Of a DNA stretch of 17,700 nucleotides, positions 14,252-17,700 are shown in pieces. The position numbers and the translations under genes are program-made. The stretch comes from Deltaproteobacteria bacterium (GTDB taxonomy: Bacteria > Desulfobacterota > GWC2-55-46). The stretch spans positions 1-17,700 of the forward strand of contig JACREV010000224.1 in the NCBI GenBank assembly GCA_016218095.1, given 5' to 3'. The stretch's first letter is position 1, and each line of letters opens with the position of its first letter. The notes under the pieces are model-generated. The model did not search any database, was not told where the DNA came from, and saw nothing but the letters and a program-made list of their open reading frames with translations.

Positions 14252-15289
14252 ATGCCAGGCCGTTACTCAAGGACAAGGAAACTCATCAGGGTCTCGGGAC
14301 ATCTGTCAAGGGCCGCGCTCCTCACAATCGCCGTCCTGGCGGTCTCCGTTTACTTCGTCTGGTCTTTCAAGCCATCGCTCGTCGACAGTTTGGACTCCTA
14401 CATAGTCGAGCGCCGCTTCAGCGGATATTCGAAAAAACTCGCTGACGCGAAAGAGCTCCTTGCCGCCTCCAGGCTCCCTGAGGCCCGATCGGTCCTCGGT
14501 TCCCTGTTGAAAGACCTCGGCACGGTCAGGAAACAGGACCGGAGGGCCGGATACTACGCCGAAGCGCAGGACCTCCTCCTCTTTATAGCGGGCAGGGAAA
14601 ACGACGATGCCGCCTCCCTCTCGATCGCCCGCGCCTTAACGGAATTCGACCCTAACCACTACAACTACTGGCTTAACCTCGCCTACATGCTTAACTCGGG
14701 CGGGGAGAAGGCCCAGGCGATAGAGGCCCTGAGAAACGCCTACCGCATAGCCCCGGCCTCCATCCAGACAGCCGAGCCTTTGTCCACGCTACTCTTCGAG
14801 GAAGGGAAAAAGGACGAGGCGCGGGAGGTAATAAAAGGGTTCATCAACGCCAACCGGGGCGGCTCCATAGCCGTGTCCCACGCGGCAAAGGGTGCCGAGT
14901 TCTCGCAGGACAAGACCTCGCGCCTTATCTCCATCGCCTTCACCGGTGTCGACCAGCGGCTTAGCCTTCCCGTCAAGGCATCCGGCGTGGAAAGGTTCCG
15001 CATAGAGCTGCCGGCGATCCCGGACCTCAATATCAGGGTCGGGTCCGTCGCGCTCTCTGTGAACGGTAGGAGCGAGGGGATCGATTTCAGGAGTTTGGAC
15101 TACGGGCTCCATGACCTCTCGGAAGAGAGCGACGGGGTGTTGACCGTCACCGGCTCGCGAGCGCATATCGAATTCATGCTCCCCGAACGCTTGAGAGAGG
15201 CGGAGATACTCTCGGTAGATATCGAGGCCGCGTTTTTCCAGAGGGAGTCTCCGGGCATTACGAACCTTAAAAGGGCCCTCGACATCTGA
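14252..15289 (+). CDS. Membrane-anchored TPR protein partnered with CotH (copy 2)
   Basis: A 345-residue protein with GGAAGG about 8 nt before the ATG. The N-terminus is basic (RYSRTRKLIRVSGHLSR) and is followed by a membrane helix at 21-38 (AALLTIAVLAVSVYFVW). Residues 55-200 are helical with TPR character, clearest at 130-168 (FDPNHYNYWLNLAYMLNSGG, EKAQAIEALRNAYRIAPAS). Residues 225-330 are beta-rich and of unrecognised family. It aligns along its whole length with the protein encoded at 6176-7216. Both carry DPN.Y.YWL, AI.A...AY.IAP, REV..G.....R and VER.RI. TPR domains normally hold proteins together, so a scaffold role for the CotH partner is a reasonable inference. The stop overlaps the cotH start by 1 nt (TGATG), indicating coupled translation. 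Confidence 0.87.
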   Translation: MPGRYSRTRKLIRVSGHLSRAALLTIAVLAVSVYFVWSFKPSLVDSLDSYIVERRFSGYSKKLADAKELLAASRLPEARSVLGSLLKDLGTVRKQDRRAGYYAEAQDLLLFIAGRENDDAASLSIARALTEFDPNHYNYWLNLAYMLNSGGEKAQAIEALRNAYRIAPASIQTAEPLSTLLFEEGKKDEAREVIKGFINANRGGSIAVSHAAKGAEFSQDKTSRLISIAFTGVDQRLSLPVKASGVERFRIELPAIPDLNIRVGSVALSVNGRSEGIDFRSLDYGLHDLSEESDGVLTVTGSRAHIEFMLPERLREAEILSVDIEAAFFQRESPGITNLKRALDI

Positions 15290-17700
15290 TGCGCGGCGCG
15301 GCCTCCATAATAAAGGCGCTCTGGAAGTGGAGCTGGGTAGCCACGCTCCCGATAGCCGTATTTTTTTTCGTATGGACAAGGGACACGGCTGAGTCGTACA
15401 GGCTCCTTAAGCTGGACTACCGGGCGACGATGAACGTGGGGCTCAGATCCATCGGGTCGATGCGGGCCGGGCTCCTCCTTAACGACCTTAAATCCGCTTC
15501 ACGCGCGCTCGGTAACGACCGGGGCCTTCCCGCGATCAATATCTATGTCCAGGAAGGGGAGTTGAAGAAGCTGGACGCGGACCTCCCCTACTCCGGGCGG
15601 CGGTATGTGGATGCCAAGCTCCTCTACCCGGACGGCAAGCTCTTCGAGGTCAAGATGAAGTACAGGGGAGACTTTTCATACCACTGGGCCGAGAGGAAAA
15701 AGTCGCTCCGCATAAAGACGAAGAAGGAGCGGCTCTATGACGGGATGCGCGAGTTCAACCTCATCATCCCCAAGACCCCTCATATCATAACCGACCACCT
15801 CGCGTACTCGCTCGCCAGGAGGATGGGGCTCATGGCGCCTGAATCGAACCCCGTCGAGGTCTACATAAACGGCAGGTACACGGGTGTTGAGGTATTGACC
15901 GAGCAGATAGGGGAGCAGTTCCTCCGGAGAAACAACCGCATGCCCGGAGACATCTACGTCGGCGAGCTCGTGGGGACGGACGTATTCCCGGTCGTCGGGA
16001 CCGAGGTCTTCCTGAACCCCGGCTTCTGGTCAAAGGCCGCGATCAACAACCACAACCCGCCTGAGTGGAATGAATCTCTCGTGCGCTTGAGCTCCGCCGT
16101 GTACAGGGGGGACGAGGACGCCCTCTCGGACCTTCTCGACATGGATGAGTGGGCGCGGTTCGCGGCCTATATCACGCTCACCCGGACAGTCCACTTCGAC
16201 GCGGAGCACAACTGGAGGCTCTTCTTCGACCCGGCGATGGGCCGTTTCATCCCGATAGTATGGGACCCGCTCGGCTGGAATTATAAGGACTATGTCCCGC
16301 TCATAGACGCGCAGACAAACAGGATGGACATAATAACCAACCTGATATTTGAGGCCTTGCACAGGGACCAGCGGTTCCTGCTTAAAAAGCAGAGCGCGAT
16401 GGAGGATTTTTTCAAAGGCGGCGGGGCCGAGTATCTCACTGGCCTCCTCGAAGACACAGGCCCGCTCTTTTCTTCCATTAAGCGCGACAGGAACCTGCAC
16501 TTCGAGTCTTCTTATGTCCTCTCGCCCTCGGAGGTCGTCTCCAACATAGAAGAGCTCAAGGCCCTTATGAAAAAGAGCCTCATTGATGTAAGGGAGGCGT
16601 ACATCGGGACGCCGCCCGTTGTCTCGTACTCGGTCGATGAAATGACCGGCGAGATACGGGTGACCGTCGAGGGGTTCGCGCCCGTAAGGGCGCTGGAGGC
16701 GGATTACAGATCGATAAACGGGCCGCTTTCGGCGCGCCTTTCGTATACTTCGGAGGGGCAGGCCGTCTCAAGGGACACCTCCGGCGCGGTTTCTCTCATC
16801 GACAAGGACACCTTAAGGATCGACGCGCCGCTCTTCTCAAGGCGGGTCATGTCAGCCCCGGCGCTTAGAGTCCCGATAATCATAAGGGACGCCGTAATAA
16901 GCCCGGCCACGTACTCGTTCAGCATAAAAGGCGCGAAGGCGAGCGACCTGCTCTCCTTGAGGGCGATACTGCCGGACGGCAAAACGACGGATATAAGGCG
17001 CGAGGGACCATCTCGCGTTTATCCGCTTGACGAGACCTTCAACGTTGTGCCGCTCGAAGAGAAGCCGACAGAGACGGTCTTCTCGTCGGACATTACAATA
17101 AACGGGGTCAGGGAGGTCGAAGACCTCTTTATAAGGCCGGGGGTGACGGTCCGACTCGCGCCTTCGGCGTCGCTCGTAATCAGAGGCAGACTACAGGCAA
17201 AAGGTGCGCCCGGAAGGCCGATAAGGTTCCTGCCGCTCGACGCCGCGAAAGGTCCGTGGGGCGCGGTCATCCTCACGGGGAGGGGAGCGGACGGCTCGGT
17301 ATTGAGCCACTGCGAGTTCAAGGGCGGCAGCGGCACGAAACACGCGCTCGTCGAATACTCCGCGATGCTCTCCATACACGGTGTCGAGGGCGTCGAAATA
17401 GAAGATTGCGCCTTTTCAGATAACAGGCTCGTAGACGACATGGTCCACCTCGTCTACTCGGAAGTAACGATAAAAGAGAGCGTATTTAGCGGGGCGAGGG
17501 CCGACGCCCTCGACCTCGATTATGTGCGGGGGAGTGTCGTGAATTCGAGCTTCATAAAAAGCGGCAACGACGGGCTCGACCTCATGTCCAGTCATGTGGC
17601 GGTGCTGGGGAGCCGCATGGAGGGCTCGGCGGACAAGGGCATATCGGTCGGCGAAGGCACGGAGGTCTTCGTTTTGAACACGCGCCTTATAAACAACCAG
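15289..17700 (+). CDS. Membrane-anchored CotH-family kinase/beta-helix protein (copy 2), partial
   Basis: Open from ATG 15289 to the right edge (804 codons, no stop); by comparison with copy 1 about 130 residues are missing. The N-terminus IKALWKWSWVATLPIAVFFFVW matches the copy 1 anchor. The CotH domain has MKYRGDFSYHWAERKKSLRIK, FNLIIPK, INGRYTGVEVLTEQIGEQF, HFDAEHNWRLFFDP (302-315) and GRFIPIVWDPLGW (318-330). His302, Asp304 and Asp326 have the same residue numbers as in copy 1. Hand alignment over about 135 residues of this domain gives about two thirds identity. From about residue 600 a parallel beta-helix follows (GPWGAVILTGRGADGSVLSH, CEFKGGSG, DALDLDY, GLDLMSSHVAVLGSRM, KGISVGEGTEVFVLNT). 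It is the second gene of a TPR-CotH unit. Substrate and function are unknown. Confidence 0.88.
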   Translation, partial: MRGAASIIKALWKWSWVATLPIAVFFFVWTRDTAESYRLLKLDYRATMNVGLRSIGSMRAGLLLNDLKSASRALGNDRGLPAINIYVQEGELKKLDADLPYSGRRYVDAKLLYPDGKLFEVKMKYRGDFSYHWAERKKSLRIKTKKERLYDGMREFNLIIPKTPHIITDHLAYSLARRMGLMAPESNPVEVYINGRYTGVEVLTEQIGEQFLRRNNRMPGDIYVGELVGTDVFPVVGTEVFLNPGFWSKAAINNHNPPEWNESLVRLSSAVYRGDEDALSDLLDMDEWARFAAYITLTRTVHFDAEHNWRLFFDPAMGRFIPIVWDPLGWNYKDYVPLIDAQTNRMDIITNLIFEALHRDQRFLLKKQSAMEDFFKGGGAEYLTGLLEDTGPLFSSIKRDRNLHFESSYVLSPSEVVSNIEELKALMKKSLIDVREAYIGTPPVVSYSVDEMTGEIRVTVEGFAPVRALEADYRSINGPLSARLSYTSEGQAVSRDTSGAVSLIDKDTLRIDAPLFSRRVMSAPALRVPIIIRDAVISPATYSFSIKGAKASDLLSLRAILPDGKTTDIRREGPSRVYPLDETFNVVPLEEKPTETVFSSDITINGVREVEDLFIRPGVTVRLAPSASLVIRGRLQAKGAPGRPIRFLPLDAAKGPWGAVILTGRGADGSVLSHCEFKGGSGTKHALVEYSAMLSIHGVEGVEIEDCAFSDNRLVDDMVHLVYSEVTIKESVFSGARADALDLDYVRGSVVNSSFIKSGNDGLDLMSSHVAVLGSRMEGSADKGISVGEGTEVFVLNTRLINNQ

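Overview
The window reads as chromosomal DNA of a Gram-negative, GC-rich bacterium. It carries an outer-membrane secretin, two genes with lipobox signal peptides, and proteins with Shine-Dalgarno starts and frequent AGG and ATA codons. That style fits a Desulfobacterota/Nitrospirota-like lineage, but the placement is an inference of low certainty. No rRNA, tRNA, CRISPR array, transposase or phage gene was seen.

Layout. (1) Positions 1-3207, minus strand: a type II secretion / type IV pilus-like operon. A sigma70-type promoter precedes a TPR-bearing secretin lipoprotein, two GspG-like pseudopilins and a third pseudopilin-like protein that lacks the usual Glu5 and runs off the left edge. (2) Positions 3357-10103, minus strand: an M1 aminopeptidase with its own terminator, then a two-gene unit of a membrane-anchored TPR protein and a membrane-anchored CotH-kinase/beta-helix protein whose frames overlap by 4 nt. 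(3) Positions 10104-10633: a 530-bp gene-free stretch holding a 235-bp MITE-like element with terminal inverted repeats and a large hairpin. One end of it is a perfect 23-bp inverted copy of a sequence lying directly after the first cotH gene. (4) Positions 10634-13988, minus strand: housekeeping-type genes, namely a YgiQ-family radical SAM protein, a thiamine-binding (MTH1187/YkoF-type) protein, a small helix-hairpin-helix protein and an M48 metalloprotease lipoprotein, with a very strong terminator hairpin at 12828-12864. (5) Positions 14105-17700, plus strand: a promoter and a second, paralogous TPR + CotH/beta-helix pair, the latter cut by the right edge.

The most notable feature is that the TPR-CotH/beta-helix pair occurs twice in 11 kb, in opposite orientations. 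Gene order, coupled start/stop and active-site numbering are kept, although the sequences have clearly diverged. Both partners have one N-terminal membrane helix with positive charges on the N-side. The TPR and CotH/beta-helix domains therefore probably face the periplasm and may form an envelope protein-modification or surface-assembly complex. The function is unknown, and the nearby secretion operon is only suggestive context.
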